DNA from: DRYM01 sp964564025
GTDB taxonomy: Archaea > Thermoproteota > Thermoprotei_A > EX4484-217-1
Direction of reading: 5' to 3'
NCBI GenBank assembly: GCA_964564025.1
Contig: CAZLZO010000017.1
Coordinates: forward strand, 1 to 31,233
Length of the DNA: 31,233 nucleotides
Each line of letters starts with the position of its first letter. The stretch's first letter is position 1. Under the pieces are notes generated by a model, which did not search any database, had not been told where the DNA came from, and saw only the letters and a list, made by a program, of their open reading frames with translations. A program made the translations under genes and the position numbers. This document shows positions 7,498 through 16,470 of this stretch, in pieces.

Positions 7498-8823
7498 TTA
7501 CTTGAGTATATTTAGTGAAATCTTGGCTAGCGGGTTAGCAATGGGTGATGGAGATACTAATGGATGTGCTGCTTGCGGTGATAGAACTATGTCGTCTGCT
7601 GTAACATAGTTCTCTATGAGCGCTCCTATAGTATTTACTAGGGACCCTACATACTCGCTATAGCCTAATACCTGTCCTCCAATAATGAGCCTCTTCTTCC
7701 TGGAAAAGATCAACTTTATGGTTAAGTCTTCAACACCGGGAAGTGCTTGAGGATACTTATCCTTCACAGTTACCGTATATGCTTTGTAGTTTACATTGTT
7801 TTCTTTAGCTTGAGTTTCGGTTAACCCTGCTGCTCCAAAAACAATGTTGCCTACTTTTGAAACATATTTCGGAACTATGCCTTCAATCTTCAAAACATTG
7901 CCCTTAGCTATATTCACCGCTGCAACTCTGGCCTCCATAGCCGCTATAGAAGCTAGCATGTATCTTGCAGGTTTTCCAGTAATGAAATCTCTTTTCTCGG
8001 CGCAATCTCCTATAGCATAAATTCTAGGATCTGATGTTAGCATAAACGAGTCAACTTTAATACCGTAGTCTGTAACTTCAAGACCAGCATTTTTAGCTAG
8101 TGAAGTATTAGGCACAATGCCCGTAGTGATAAGGCATATGTCGGTTTCCAAAATTTTACCTGAGGTTAAAACTATTTCTCTAAGTTTACCGTTTCCCCTA
8201 AATTCAGCAATTGAAATACTAGTTAAAACATTTACACCTTCGTCTTTAAGATAATTCTCTATTTTACCTGCAAACTCTACATCAAAATTTAACTTTAGTA
8301 TATGAGGTAAAGTCTCTATAAGCAACACCTTATATCCTGCTTTGGCAAGTTCATATGCAATCTCAACACCAGCTAAACTCCCGCCAACAATAGTTACTGT
8401 TGATGAATTCTCTAAAGCTTCCTTTAACTCTACAAGTCTCTCATAACTTTCCTTAACATAGAAAATACCTTTTAAATTTTCACCTTTAACTCCAAGATCC
8501 ATAGGTTTAGATCCGGTGGCCAGAATTAGGTATTCATATGTTAATTCTTCATTCTTTTCAAGAACAATTTTTCTATTAAACCTATCAACTTTTATAGCTC
8601 TATCTATAATTAACTCTATATTGTTCCTCTTTAAGACTTCATCGTTCATTAAGTTGTTTTTAACGTTAATTTTTCTAAATATGTAGGGTATTCCGCAGGG
8701 AATAGGTTGCTTTTCATCCTTTCTAATTAAAACTATTTTTGCTGTTTCATTGAGTAACCTATAAGTTAGTGCTACTGTAACTCCCGCAGGCCCTCCGCCT
8801 ATAACTACAACATTTGCTTTCAC
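7498..8823 (-). CDS. FAD-dependent pyridine nucleotide-disulfide oxidoreductase (CoA-disulfide reductase / NADH oxidase type)
   Basis: A 441-aa flavoprotein with an N-terminal FAD Rossmann motif (GGGPAG), the redox-active single cysteine in PCGIPY, an NAD(P)H-binding VGGSLAGVEIAYEL motif, an FAD-contacting AIGDCAE motif and a C-terminal dimerisation domain with AAHPLVSPSP. The single cysteine places it with CoA disulfide reductases and Nox-type oxidases rather than two-cysteine disulfide reductases. I chose GTG at 8823, 7 nt after GAGGGG, which puts the cysteine at residue 43, as in known CoA disulfide reductases. A TTG at 8838 would add five residues. The downstream rubredoxin gene suggests that rubredoxin, CoA disulfide, polysulfide or O2 could be the acceptor; this is inferred. 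Confidence 0.88.
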   Translation of the reverse strand: MKANVVVIGGGPAGVTVALTYRLLNETAKIVLIRKDEKQPIPCGIPYIFRKINVKNNLMNDEVLKRNNIELIIDRAIKVDRFNRKIVLEKNEELTYEYLILATGSKPMDLGVKGENLKGIFYVKESYERLVELKEALENSSTVTIVGGSLAGVEIAYELAKAGYKVLLIETLPHILKLNFDVEFAGKIENYLKDEGVNVLTSISIAEFRGNGKLREIVLTSGKILETDICLITTGIVPNTSLAKNAGLEVTDYGIKVDSFMLTSDPRIYAIGDCAEKRDFITGKPARYMLASIAAMEARVAAVNIAKGNVLKIEGIVPKYVSKVGNIVFGAAGLTETQAKENNVNYKAYTVTVKDKYPQALPGVEDLTIKLIFSRKKRLIIGGQVLGYSEYVGSLVNTIGALIENYVTADDIVLSPQAAHPLVSPSPIANPLAKISLNILK

Positions 8824-8929
8824 GAGGAGACCCCTCAATGTAGAAGACTATCTTTGCACACTTACACTATATTAACCTTAAAGTATTAGAGAATATTCCA
8901 AAATTAGGTAAAGATGAGGTGTAAGAGTT

Positions 8930-9766
8930 TTGTGTAGATTATTCATGTGTATTTCGAAAGGTAAAAATGTTTATTGGTACAAAATTGTTAAATCATTCTA
9001 TTTAGCTTCAACATATGATCCTTTGCTTGAAAGCATTAGTGGTAAAAGAAGCCATGATCATGGATGGGGGTTTGTAACTTACAAATTCCTTCATGGTAAA
9101 GCTTCAATAAGCTACTATAGATCATCTATTCCTATAGCTTCCGATGCTGAAGGCCTTATCCTGCTTAGAAACATAGGAGAAACAAGTGCCGAAATACAAC
9201 TAATCATTGCTCATTCAAGACTTACAAGTGAAAATGAAGTTAAAAATGTTCAGAATACCCATCCATTTCTTGTACATGTTGTTGGAAAGTTTAGTTTCTG
9301 GCTTGCCCATAACGGAAGAGTTAGTAAAACGTCTTTAGCCAAGGAGGTAGGTTTTACAAAGCACATAAGTGAATATTCAGATACATTCTTCTTAGCAACA
9401 TATTTGGCTAAGAGGCTACCGAAAATGTCAAGTTTATCAGAGGTAATTGATATTTTAAGAGAGATTATTGAGAAAAAATATGTTATTTCAGCATTAAATA
9501 TTGCTGTATTAGCTATAATCGAAGATAATGAAGCTTACGCTTTTACGTTAAACTATATCTCACCGAAGGTTAAAAACAAAGAGGAGTACTACAAGCTATA
9601 CGAAATAAACCTAGGTGCGCACGTAAAGGTTATTGCATCATCAACCTTCGCTAAGTATTTTAAAGAAGGAGAAATAGAACCTATGAGGAATGGTGACATA
9701 GTGTTTCTTAGAATGAAAAATTATGAACTAGAGTTTTACAAGGAAAACATTTTAAATAGTGCTTGA
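8930..9766 (+). CDS. Class II glutamine amidotransferase domain protein
   Basis: A 278-aa protein of the Ntn-hydrolase GATase type 2 (YafJ-like) family. It starts Met-Cys-Arg-Leu, so after methionine removal Cys2 is the N-terminal nucleophile. Other hallmarks are DHGWGF (about 42-47), the AHSRLTS motif (about 94-100) and NTHPF followed by AHNG, the glutamine-binding and oxyanion region. It hydrolyses glutamine to supply ammonia, or acts on a gamma-glutamyl or amide substrate; stand-alone members have no firm substrate. TTG at 8930 is forced by the need for Cys2 and is preceded by GAGGT with 9 nt spacing. Its 3' end overlaps the convergent debranching-like gene by 15 nt. Confidence 0.88.
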   Translation: MCRLFMCISKGKNVYWYKIVKSFYLASTYDPLLESISGKRSHDHGWGFVTYKFLHGKASISYYRSSIPIASDAEGLILLRNIGETSAEIQLIIAHSRLTSENEVKNVQNTHPFLVHVVGKFSFWLAHNGRVSKTSLAKEVGFTKHISEYSDTFFLATYLAKRLPKMSSLSEVIDILREIIEKKYVISALNIAVLAIIEDNEAYAFTLNYISPKVKNKEEYYKLYEINLGAHVKVIASSTFAKYFKEGEIEPMRNGDIVFLRMKNYELEFYKENILNSA

Positions 9767-11881
9767 GACAATAACTTTACCATTCAAATGAAATATCTTC
9801 TCAATAAACCTATTTTCTCTAAAGAAAATCCTTAATCTAAGTTTAAGATCTAAGCATTTATCGCATTTAATAATGGCCTCTTTTCTTCCATTAGAGAAGT
9901 TAATATCTAGGTTGAATACATTATCCCATACTCTAATGTTAGATAGTTTAATGTTTTCATGTGTTTTTAAAGGGTAAATTGTTATTTCAGCTTCATTTCT
10001 TTCAGGATTGGGAATTATTTTAAAGAAACCCTTAGTTAGAGAGTAAATGAGTGCTGCTGAAGACCATGCTTGAATGAACTGTCCCATTTCATTACCATCT
10101 ATGTCACTATATACTTCATTTATTCTTCCGGGATCCGAGTTTTTAAAGGCCTGATTAATAAGGGTTCTTAACATTTCTAAAGCAAAGTCAACTTCTCCAT
10201 AATTTAACGCGGCAATAATAACCCAGCCCGTATGTAAAGGCCAAATAGCTCCGCTATGATATCCCCCATCGTATATAGGGTCTTCCGACGAGACAGACCT
10301 TATGCCCCATTGAGTTTTAAAATCATTCTTTCTTATTCTCTCGAGAACTTTTTTAGCTTTAGCCTTAGATGTTATACAATAATATAATGGCATTATAGAG
10401 AATATCGTTATGGAATCCTTGCTATTAACATGGTCTCTGTAGAAATTTTTAGTTTCATTCCAAAACGTCTTATTGAAGAGCCTTTCAACATCTACCCTGT
10501 TTTTCGAAATTTCTTTGAAGAAGTTTTTATCTCCCATTATAACGGCTATTTTCTCTAAGGCCCTTAGTGCTTCAAGCCAGTAAGCATTTATTTCAACGCA
10601 CTTCCCCCTTCTTCTATTTGCCCAGCGTTCAGGCCATCCTATAAGCAGTTTTTCTGGTTGATTTTCCAAGAGAAGGTCTCGGTCGATATCGCAAACGTCT
10701 CTTAAGAAATAATATGCTTTAACTATTTTTTCATAATTTTTGGCGATTACATCTTTTCTCAAGCTCCAATCATAAAACTCTTTAAGAAGAATGATCCATA
10801 AAAGTGTTGAGTCAATAGACATGTACCCTGTTTTAATTTTTGAACCTATGTTTGGTAATAAAACTATTTCATGAGGTATTTGCCCTTTTGGAGTTTGAAA
10901 CTTAGCTAATAAGTTAAGCTGGTTTAAAACTTCCTCTATAAGTCCTAATGTTAAAGCTGCAAAACCTGTCCATGCAGAGTCCCTACCGAAAAACCATGAA
11001 AATACTGGAGCTCCAGCAAACCACCCATTACCCATGCTTGTTTCACTATAAAGCATATACATTGAAATCTTGGACCAAATAAATGCTTTTTCTAGCTCAA
11101 AATCTCCAACATTAATATTTAACGTTTCATAAGCTAATCTCCTATATAGAAGGTATGTTTCCTTAAAATCACTAAGCCAGTTTCGCGAAGCTCGAGAACT
11201 TTCTTTTATTGATTCCAGTTTTCCATAATGAGGCGAGAACGTGAAAACTTTTAACCTCTTGGGTTTAAGCATCGTCTGAAAAGTAATTGTTCCATCTTTA
11301 TTTATATTACACTCTCCATTAAGGCATTTTATCGTTAAAGAACCTACTTCACCATTTTTCCATACCGTAACTTCATTGTTTCGGAGAGAGTATTCCAAGT
11401 TTGTTAAGACTTTGGTCGAAGGCCACATGAATCTAATTTCCGGAATAATACTCAGTGTTAATTTGACATCGTATTCTGAAGCATTACTTATAATAATGTA
11501 GTATGTTGGGTTATTGTAACTTACGAAATCTATTCTTACTAAGTCATAGTCGCTAGAGACATAGTGGAAGCCTAGGAAGCCTAGTCCACTAACATATTTT
11601 ACATGGTTATTCCATAGGACAATGTCATTTACTTTAAACAATATTTTCCTAAGGAATCCTAAATAATCAAACCATAGGCCAACTCTTTCTCTTGAAGGAT
11701 TTTTAACTTGAGGTATTTCACCCTTCTGATTAAGTATTATGAAGCTTTTCAACCCTTTAGCAATAGCATATCCTCTTAAATTTGATGTTTTAACCCAAAT
11801 ATCGTAGTTTTTAAGGTTATCTTCAGGCTTTGCTTTCCTTATTTTCTCAATGAGTTCATTAATGGTGAAGCTGTTTTTCAT
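9752..11881 (-). CDS. Glycogen-debranching-enzyme-like glucosidase ((alpha/alpha)6 barrel)
   Basis: A 709-aa protein related to archaeal amylo-alpha-1,6-glucosidases. A beta-rich N-terminal domain (about 1-240) is followed by an (alpha/alpha)6 catalytic barrel (about 260-640) carrying WFFGRDSAWTG (297-306), SIDSTLLW (355-362), RRGKCVEINAYW (424-435) and YHSGAIWPLHTGW (about 541-553), then a C-terminal beta domain. These match the catalytic-barrel landmarks of the GDE C-domain and related clan families. There is no signal peptide, so it acts in the cytoplasm. The substrate could be limit dextrin, glycogen or another alpha-glycan. It is divergent from a GH130 enzyme and a GT4 transferase, suggesting a common glycan. 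Family firm, substrate inferred. Confidence 0.82.
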   Translation of the reverse strand: MKNSFTINELIEKIRKAKPEDNLKNYDIWVKTSNLRGYAIAKGLKSFIILNQKGEIPQVKNPSRERVGLWFDYLGFLRKILFKVNDIVLWNNHVKYVSGLGFLGFHYVSSDYDLVRIDFVSYNNPTYYIIISNASEYDVKLTLSIIPEIRFMWPSTKVLTNLEYSLRNNEVTVWKNGEVGSLTIKCLNGECNINKDGTITFQTMLKPKRLKVFTFSPHYGKLESIKESSRASRNWLSDFKETYLLYRRLAYETLNINVGDFELEKAFIWSKISMYMLYSETSMGNGWFAGAPVFSWFFGRDSAWTGFAALTLGLIEEVLNQLNLLAKFQTPKGQIPHEIVLLPNIGSKIKTGYMSIDSTLLWIILLKEFYDWSLRKDVIAKNYEKIVKAYYFLRDVCDIDRDLLLENQPEKLLIGWPERWANRRRGKCVEINAYWLEALRALEKIAVIMGDKNFFKEISKNRVDVERLFNKTFWNETKNFYRDHVNSKDSITIFSIMPLYYCITSKAKAKKVLERIRKNDFKTQWGIRSVSSEDPIYDGGYHSGAIWPLHTGWVIIAALNYGEVDFALEMLRTLINQAFKNSDPGRINEVYSDIDGNEMGQFIQAWSSAALIYSLTKGFFKIIPNPERNEAEITIYPLKTHENIKLSNIRVWDNVFNLDINFSNGRKEAIIKCDKCLDLKLRLRIFFRENRFIEKIFHLNGKVIVSSTI

Positions 11882-12030
11882 TCCCCATTATCCCATACAG
11901 TCTCTAAGTCTCACTTTAATGAAAGATGTCAGTAAAAAACATTTACTGCTATTTCAGAGAGAATTGAAAAGATTTAAGAATTCTAGATTCGAGATTCTCA
12001 ATGCAGCTTATAAATGGTTGGTGTTGAGTT
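11882..12030. promoter_or_regulatory. Divergent control region with inverted repeat
   Basis: 149 nt between the debranching-like gene and the GH130 gene. It contains a perfect 7-bp inverted repeat, CAGTAAA (11930-11936), 5-nt spacer, TTTACTG (11942-11948), suited to a dimeric regulator. A TATA-like CTTATAAATGG lies at 12007-12017, very close to the GH130 TTG, so its transcript would be nearly leaderless. Confidence 0.45.
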
Positions 12031-13128
12031 TTGTATAGTGATTACGGGTTTCTGAAAGCAAAGAATGCTTCCGAAGCCGCTTCTATTAGGGAGTTCAGTA
12101 CTTACGATATAGTTAGGAGACTAGGCGTTATTGCGCCGACACGTGTTCATTTAAAGAACCATCCAATAGATCAACCTGTTACCGTATTTAATGCAGCATT
12201 GGCAGTTAAGGATTCGCTAGTTTACGTATACGCTAGGATAATTCTTGGATACTACATGTACGTTAGTGGCATAGCAAAAATAACGTTTCCAATAGAGGAT
12301 TTACTAAGCGGACTTGTTAATTTCAGCCACTATACTGCTGAATTAATACTATACCCTACGATGAAGTATGATATTTGGGGTGTTGAAGACCCTAGGGTTT
12401 CAGAAGTAGACAATAGGCTTTACATGGTTTACGTTGGTAGAACAATAAACTACTTCAATCCTGCAATTAGAAGAGAAAGAACGGCTCCCGTTCTCGCGTA
12501 TGAGGCTACACGTGATAACTGGGTTAAAACACATGTTTTTATTCAGCCTAAGAAGAATAGAGGACATGTCATAAGCGATAAAGATGCATTTATATACAAA
12601 ATTAATGGTAGACTTTTCATATTTCACAGACTGCATATGGATGATGAAGCAACATACCTAGTTGTTAGTGAAATACCTGGCAAAGTAATTTCTGAGAAAA
12701 TCCGTATAGCTGGAAAGGTCGTAGAAGTTGTTGAGAGAAAAACTACTGTTATTCTTGATCCGGCACCTTTCGAGCTAAAACTTGGATGGGCAGGACCTCC
12801 TGTGAAAGTAGGTAAAGACGAGTACTTATTCTTAATTCACGGTGTCGACAAGGAAATGGAGGGGTACCGTATTTTTGCTGTCCTCGTAGAGTATAATAGT
12901 CAAGAGGGATTTATAGTTAAAGCAGTAACACCATACTACATAATGGAGCCTAGGCAAACATATGAAGTGTTTGGGGATAGACCAAATGTTGTATTTCCAT
13001 GCGGCTCATGGCTTATAGACAAAGACACTATGCTAATAACTTATGGAGCAGCAGATTACCTAGTAGGTTTTGGAACGTTAAGTATAAGCGAGACACTATC
13101 ATTACTAGACAAAGGTAGGATATACTAA
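12031..13128 (+). CDS. Glycoside hydrolase family 130 (beta-mannoside phosphorylase/hydrolase)
   Basis: A 365-aa five-bladed beta-propeller enzyme of GH130, a family of phosphorylases and hydrolases acting on beta-1,4- or beta-1,2-mannosides. Seen: the conserved WGVEDPRV (116-123) with the catalytic-region aspartate D120, the DKDA motif (183-186) and FHR (198-200), GWAGPP, HGV and C-terminal VVFPCG and YGAAD. There is no signal peptide. An in-frame TGA just upstream limits the start to TTG 12031 or later. The SD is weak, and a close TATA-like box suggests a nearly leaderless mRNA. It is followed after 26 nt by a GT4 gene. Whether phosphate or water is the acceptor cannot be decided here. Confidence 0.88.
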   Translation: MYSDYGFLKAKNASEAASIREFSTYDIVRRLGVIAPTRVHLKNHPIDQPVTVFNAALAVKDSLVYVYARIILGYYMYVSGIAKITFPIEDLLSGLVNFSHYTAELILYPTMKYDIWGVEDPRVSEVDNRLYMVYVGRTINYFNPAIRRERTAPVLAYEATRDNWVKTHVFIQPKKNRGHVISDKDAFIYKINGRLFIFHRLHMDDEATYLVVSEIPGKVISEKIRIAGKVVEVVERKTTVILDPAPFELKLGWAGPPVKVGKDEYLFLIHGVDKEMEGYRIFAVLVEYNSQEGFIVKAVTPYYIMEPRQTYEVFGDRPNVVFPCGSWLIDKDTMLITYGAADYLVGFGTLSISETLSLLDKGRIY

Positions 13129-13154
13129 AGTGCAATTAATAACTAAAGCATGGT

Positions 13155-14330
13155 TTGGAAGATTTGAGTAAAATAGCGTTTATTTCAACATATCCTCCTG
13201 AAGAGTGTGGTGTTGGAGAATACACTTTTTTCCTAATTAACTCTATAAGCACCATTTTCCCCGGACAAATTACTGTATTTTCCAACATAATACCTGGATT
13301 AAACATTAGAGAATACCCTAAAGGTGTAAAGGTTATTCCCTCCTTTTGGAGAGGAAAACCCGCTTATGATATAATATTGGAGAATATAAGGAAAGAGGGA
13401 AACTTCGACGTAATACATATCCAGCATGAGTGGGGACTTTTTCCTAACCCCCATAGGTTCCTTGAATTCTTAAGTGAGTTAAAGACTTATACTAAAAAAG
13501 TCGTAATCACACTACATAAGGTACTTCACGTACTTAACAGTAAAGTACGTAATGTAAGAAAGTATCATAGAGAGCTTAGCGAAATAGTTGACGGTATTAT
13601 TGTGCACAGTGTTCTTCAAGAATTTGAGCTATGGACTCAAGGCTTAGAGTTAGAAAATATTTTCAGGGTCCCACATGGAACCCTAGTAAATCCATATATG
13701 GGAGAAAGTAAAGACAGGCTTTTGAAAAGCTTAGGACTTAGTAGTAAACTTAGCGAACACTTCATTTTAACAACACCCGGTTTTTTAAGAGTTGATAAAG
13801 GTCTTGATGTTCTTTTTAGAGCTTACGAAAGAATACGAAACATTAAAGATAATGTTGTACTCGTAATCTCAGGAAACTATCAGGGAGAACCTAGGGTTTT
13901 AGAGAAGCTAAAGAGAATAGTTGAGTTATATGGTATTGAAATACCCTCTGTAATATTTGTGAGAAAATATCTGAGTACTGAGGAAATGCTTAAACTTATA
14001 GCTGCTTCAGACATTGTGGTTTTACCTTATAGAAGAGCTCGTGGAGAATATAGTGTTAGCGGTATTTTACATCTTGCTCTTGGAAGCTTTAGGTTAATTG
14101 TGGGAACTAGGGTACCTAGGCTCATTGAATATTATCAGCTCATGCCAAGCTTATTCTCTCCTCCTGAAAGGGATGACATATTAGCAAAAATAATACTAAA
14201 CGTCATGGAAAATTACGATAGAGTATACAGAGAATTTAAAAGCATAGTTACCCCCTTTGTTGAAAGAACTTCTTGGACAAAGATCGCTAAGAAACACTTG
14301 GAAATTTACTTTCAAGAAATTAATGGGTAA
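13155..14330 (+). CDS. Glycosyltransferase family 4
   Basis: A 391-aa GT-B retaining glycosyltransferase. The N-terminal domain begins with ISTYPPEECGVGEYT, typical of a GT4 subgroup, and contains IHIQHEWGLF. The C-terminal donor domain has TPGFLRVDKGLDVLFRAY and the acidic stretch LPYRRARGEYSVSGILHLAL corresponding to the EX7E region. There are no membrane segments. It probably transfers a hexose from NDP-hexose to a glycan acceptor; pairing with GH130 suggests mannose. TTG 13155 is the first start available, with a TTG three codons later as alternative; neither has a good SD. It probably shares a transcript with the GH130 gene and ends 4 nt before the convergent trkH-like gene. Confidence 0.86.
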   Translation: MEDLSKIAFISTYPPEECGVGEYTFFLINSISTIFPGQITVFSNIIPGLNIREYPKGVKVIPSFWRGKPAYDIILENIRKEGNFDVIHIQHEWGLFPNPHRFLEFLSELKTYTKKVVITLHKVLHVLNSKVRNVRKYHRELSEIVDGIIVHSVLQEFELWTQGLELENIFRVPHGTLVNPYMGESKDRLLKSLGLSSKLSEHFILTTPGFLRVDKGLDVLFRAYERIRNIKDNVVLVISGNYQGEPRVLEKLKRIVELYGIEIPSVIFVRKYLSTEEMLKLIAASDIVVLPYRRARGEYSVSGILHLALGSFRLIVGTRVPRLIEYYQLMPSLFSPPERDDILAKIILNVMENYDRVYREFKSIVTPFVERTSWTKIAKKHLEIYFQEING

Positions 14331-14334
14331 ATGT

Positions 14335-15768
14335 TTAAACCATGATCTTTGATTTTCTACGGAAAATGTAGCCTAAAAGTATGTAGAGCTGTATAAACTC
14401 AAGCCTACCTAGGTACATACCCAAAATTATTAATGCCTTACCCCAAATGGATAGGGCATGATTAACAACTCCTACAGATAATCCAACACATCCTAACGCT
14501 GATGTAACTTCAAAAAGCGAGTCTATGAATTTAGCTCCGCTAGCCCATGAGAAAGCTATTGACAAAAAGAGATCAGTAAAGAAGTAAAGAACTATAAAGC
14601 TTAGAACTCCGAGAATAGCTTCATCGCCAACGTTTTCTAAGCCTACCCTCTTTCTTATACTTACGGGAGCTTTTACGGCTATGTTGGCTGCTGCCCAGAA
14701 GAGATTTTTCAAAGCAACAATGAATCTATAGACTTTTATTCCACCAGCAGTCGAGAAAGTCGCGCCTCCAATAAACATACCAACTATCAGCAATGCCTTA
14801 CTTACATCAGATAGTGAACCTAAATCTATTGTTGAGAAACCTGTTGTTGTAGACCCTGAAACCATATGGAATATTCCATTAGAAATAGAGCTTAGTAAAC
14901 CATATCCGTCAATGTAATGCAATGATAGTGAAAGAAGACCTGATAGTGAAAGAAGAAGAAGAACACTTACAACGAACTCAGCAGACTTTAAAAGCCTACC
15001 TATATGTAGTGAAAGCAAGTCTTTTAGGTCTCTGAAGTTTTGCGCTCCAAGAACCATGAATATGAGAATTGTGATGTAAGCTATAGGTGCTCTTGTAAGT
15101 ACAGGTACGACACTATTATTGTAAATACTCATACCTCCGGTGGCTATGGTTGTCATTATTAAGTTTATTGCTTCGAAAAAGGTCATGCCAGATGCCATAT
15201 ATAGAATAACGCCGACTGCTGTGAGTATAAAGTATATTGTTGCAACTATTTTCGCTGTAGCAATGACCGTAGGTGCGAGCTTTCCTCTTTCAACTAAATA
15301 CACTCGTGAAATGATATTGTATTGGGGAAGTATAATAACTGCTAAAACTACAACACCTAATTCACCAATCCACTGCATCATACTTCTCCAAAGGAGAATG
15401 GATGGTCTTAAAACTTCAACATCAGGTATGACTGTAAAGCCTGTGCCTGTGAAGCCACTAACGCTTTCGAAAAAACCATCATAAATATTCATACCAAAGT
15501 CTAAATGCATAGCTAAGGACGAGAGTAGGGGCATAAGAAGCCAAACTATAGACGCTATAATTAACGCTTCAAACGGAGTAGGAGATTCCATGTACTGATA
15601 TTTTTGAGCATAAATTCCAAGTATTAAAAGAATAGAACCTATGATTAAGAAGGGTAATGACGGAGTGTTTTTAGTTAAAATATCAACTATCGGGACAACT
15701 ATCATCATAGCCCCTTCTATTGTAAGTATTGCTACAACAGTAACCGCAACTCTTTTTAGCGAAATCAT
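14335..15768 (-). CDS. TrkH/KtrB-type potassium transporter membrane subunit
   Basis: A 477-aa polytopic protein with four MPM repeats, each with a selectivity-filter loop: SGFTGTGFT (about residue 107), TTIATGGMS (about 204), SGSTTTGFST (about 305) and SALGCVGLS (about 424). The third and fourth copies keep the key glycine of the K+ filter. It imports K+ driven by Na+, H+ or membrane potential; the usual TrkA/KtrA regulatory subunit is not in the window. It starts 54 nt after the DIP-phosphate synthase gene on the same strand. Because DIP is anionic and accumulates with K+, co-expression would make physiological sense. Family firm, operon membership inferred. Confidence 0.93.
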   Translation of the reverse strand: MISLKRVAVTVVAILTIEGAMMIVVPIVDILTKNTPSLPFLIIGSILLILGIYAQKYQYMESPTPFEALIIASIVWLLMPLLSSLAMHLDFGMNIYDGFFESVSGFTGTGFTVIPDVEVLRPSILLWRSMMQWIGELGVVVLAVIILPQYNIISRVYLVERGKLAPTVIATAKIVATIYFILTAVGVILYMASGMTFFEAINLIMTTIATGGMSIYNNSVVPVLTRAPIAYITILIFMVLGAQNFRDLKDLLSLHIGRLLKSAEFVVSVLLLLSLSGLLSLSLHYIDGYGLLSSISNGIFHMVSGSTTTGFSTIDLGSLSDVSKALLIVGMFIGGATFSTAGGIKVYRFIVALKNLFWAAANIAVKAPVSIRKRVGLENVGDEAILGVLSFIVLYFFTDLFLSIAFSWASGAKFIDSLFEVTSALGCVGLSVGVVNHALSIWGKALIILGMYLGRLEFIQLYILLGYIFRRKSKIMV

Positions 15769-15822
15769 TTCCTTAGCCTAGGATCATTGTCTTTAAATAC
15801 TTCAGCACATATTCTATTTCAA

Positions 15823-16470
15823 CTATGTAGTTTTCTCTTTAAACCCTACGTGTAAACAAGTTTCTACAAACTTTGAAAGAACATAGGTGTAAGATATTAT
15901 AGCTATTAATGCTAATGCTTCAAAAACAAACCCCAATATGCTTCCCACAAACAATATGAACAACCTTACATCCCTTGAAGCAAATTGGGGAATACTGCCT
16001 ATAAATGTTGGATGCTTCCCTAAATAATGTTCTGCTCTAATATGTAAATAACTAACCATAAGAGAACCTGAAAGAGCAAAATAGAAGACAACTAAGCTTA
16101 CAAGGTCTGTTTTATTTAAGAATACATAAGAGAAGTACGTGGCTCCAAGAATAACCGCTATGTCAACTAGTCTATCTAAAATACCGTCAAAAAATGCTCC
16201 AAACTTTGAAGTTTTACCTAGAAGTCTAGCTAATTCGCCGTCAACTCCGTCAAGTATTGAAGCTATTTGAACCATTATTCCAGCTAAAACAGGGTTTCCC
16301 GTAACATAAAGATAGAGTGGAATGAGGCCTATAGTGAAAACTACTAAAGAAACCATGTTAGGTGAAGGTTTATACCCTCTGGACACTAGAAACAATGTTA
16401 TTTTAGTGGAAATTCTCCTGTTAATAAACTTAGATACGGGTCCATCCTCTTTTTTGCCTAAGGAGCTCAT
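15823..16470 (-). CDS. CDP-alcohol phosphatidyltransferase, probably di-myo-inositol phosphate phosphate synthase (DIPPS)
   Basis: A 215-aa membrane protein with about six hydrophobic segments and a perfect CDP-alcohol transferase motif, DGx2ARx8Gx3Dx3D (D77, G78, A81, R82, G91, D95, D99). The ASRDVRLF stretch (about 160-167) resembles known DIPPS proteins. DIPPS joins CDP-inositol and inositol-1-phosphate to give the phosphorylated precursor of DIP, a compatible solute of hyperthermophiles. Its gene overlaps the cytidylyltransferase gene by 41 nt. The same two activities are fused in one protein in Archaeoglobus, so this split pair is the natural partner set. The inositol-1-phosphate synthase and final phosphatase are outside the window. 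A phospholipid head-group role is the main alternative. Confidence 0.85.
   Translation of the reverse strand: MSSLGKKEDGPVSKFINRRISTKITLFLVSRGYKPSPNMVSLVVFTIGLIPLYLYVTGNPVLAGIMVQIASILDGVDGELARLLGKTSKFGAFFDGILDRLVDIAVILGATYFSYVFLNKTDLVSLVVFYFALSGSLMVSYLHIRAEHYLGKHPTFIGSIPQFASRDVRLFILFVGSILGFVFEALALIAIISYTYVLSKFVETCLHVGFKEKTT

Noticed and set aside
11985..12005. TTCGA-containing stretch resembling a tRNA T-arm
   Set aside because: No acceptor stem, anticodon arm or D-arm can be built around it; it is a local imperfect repeat.
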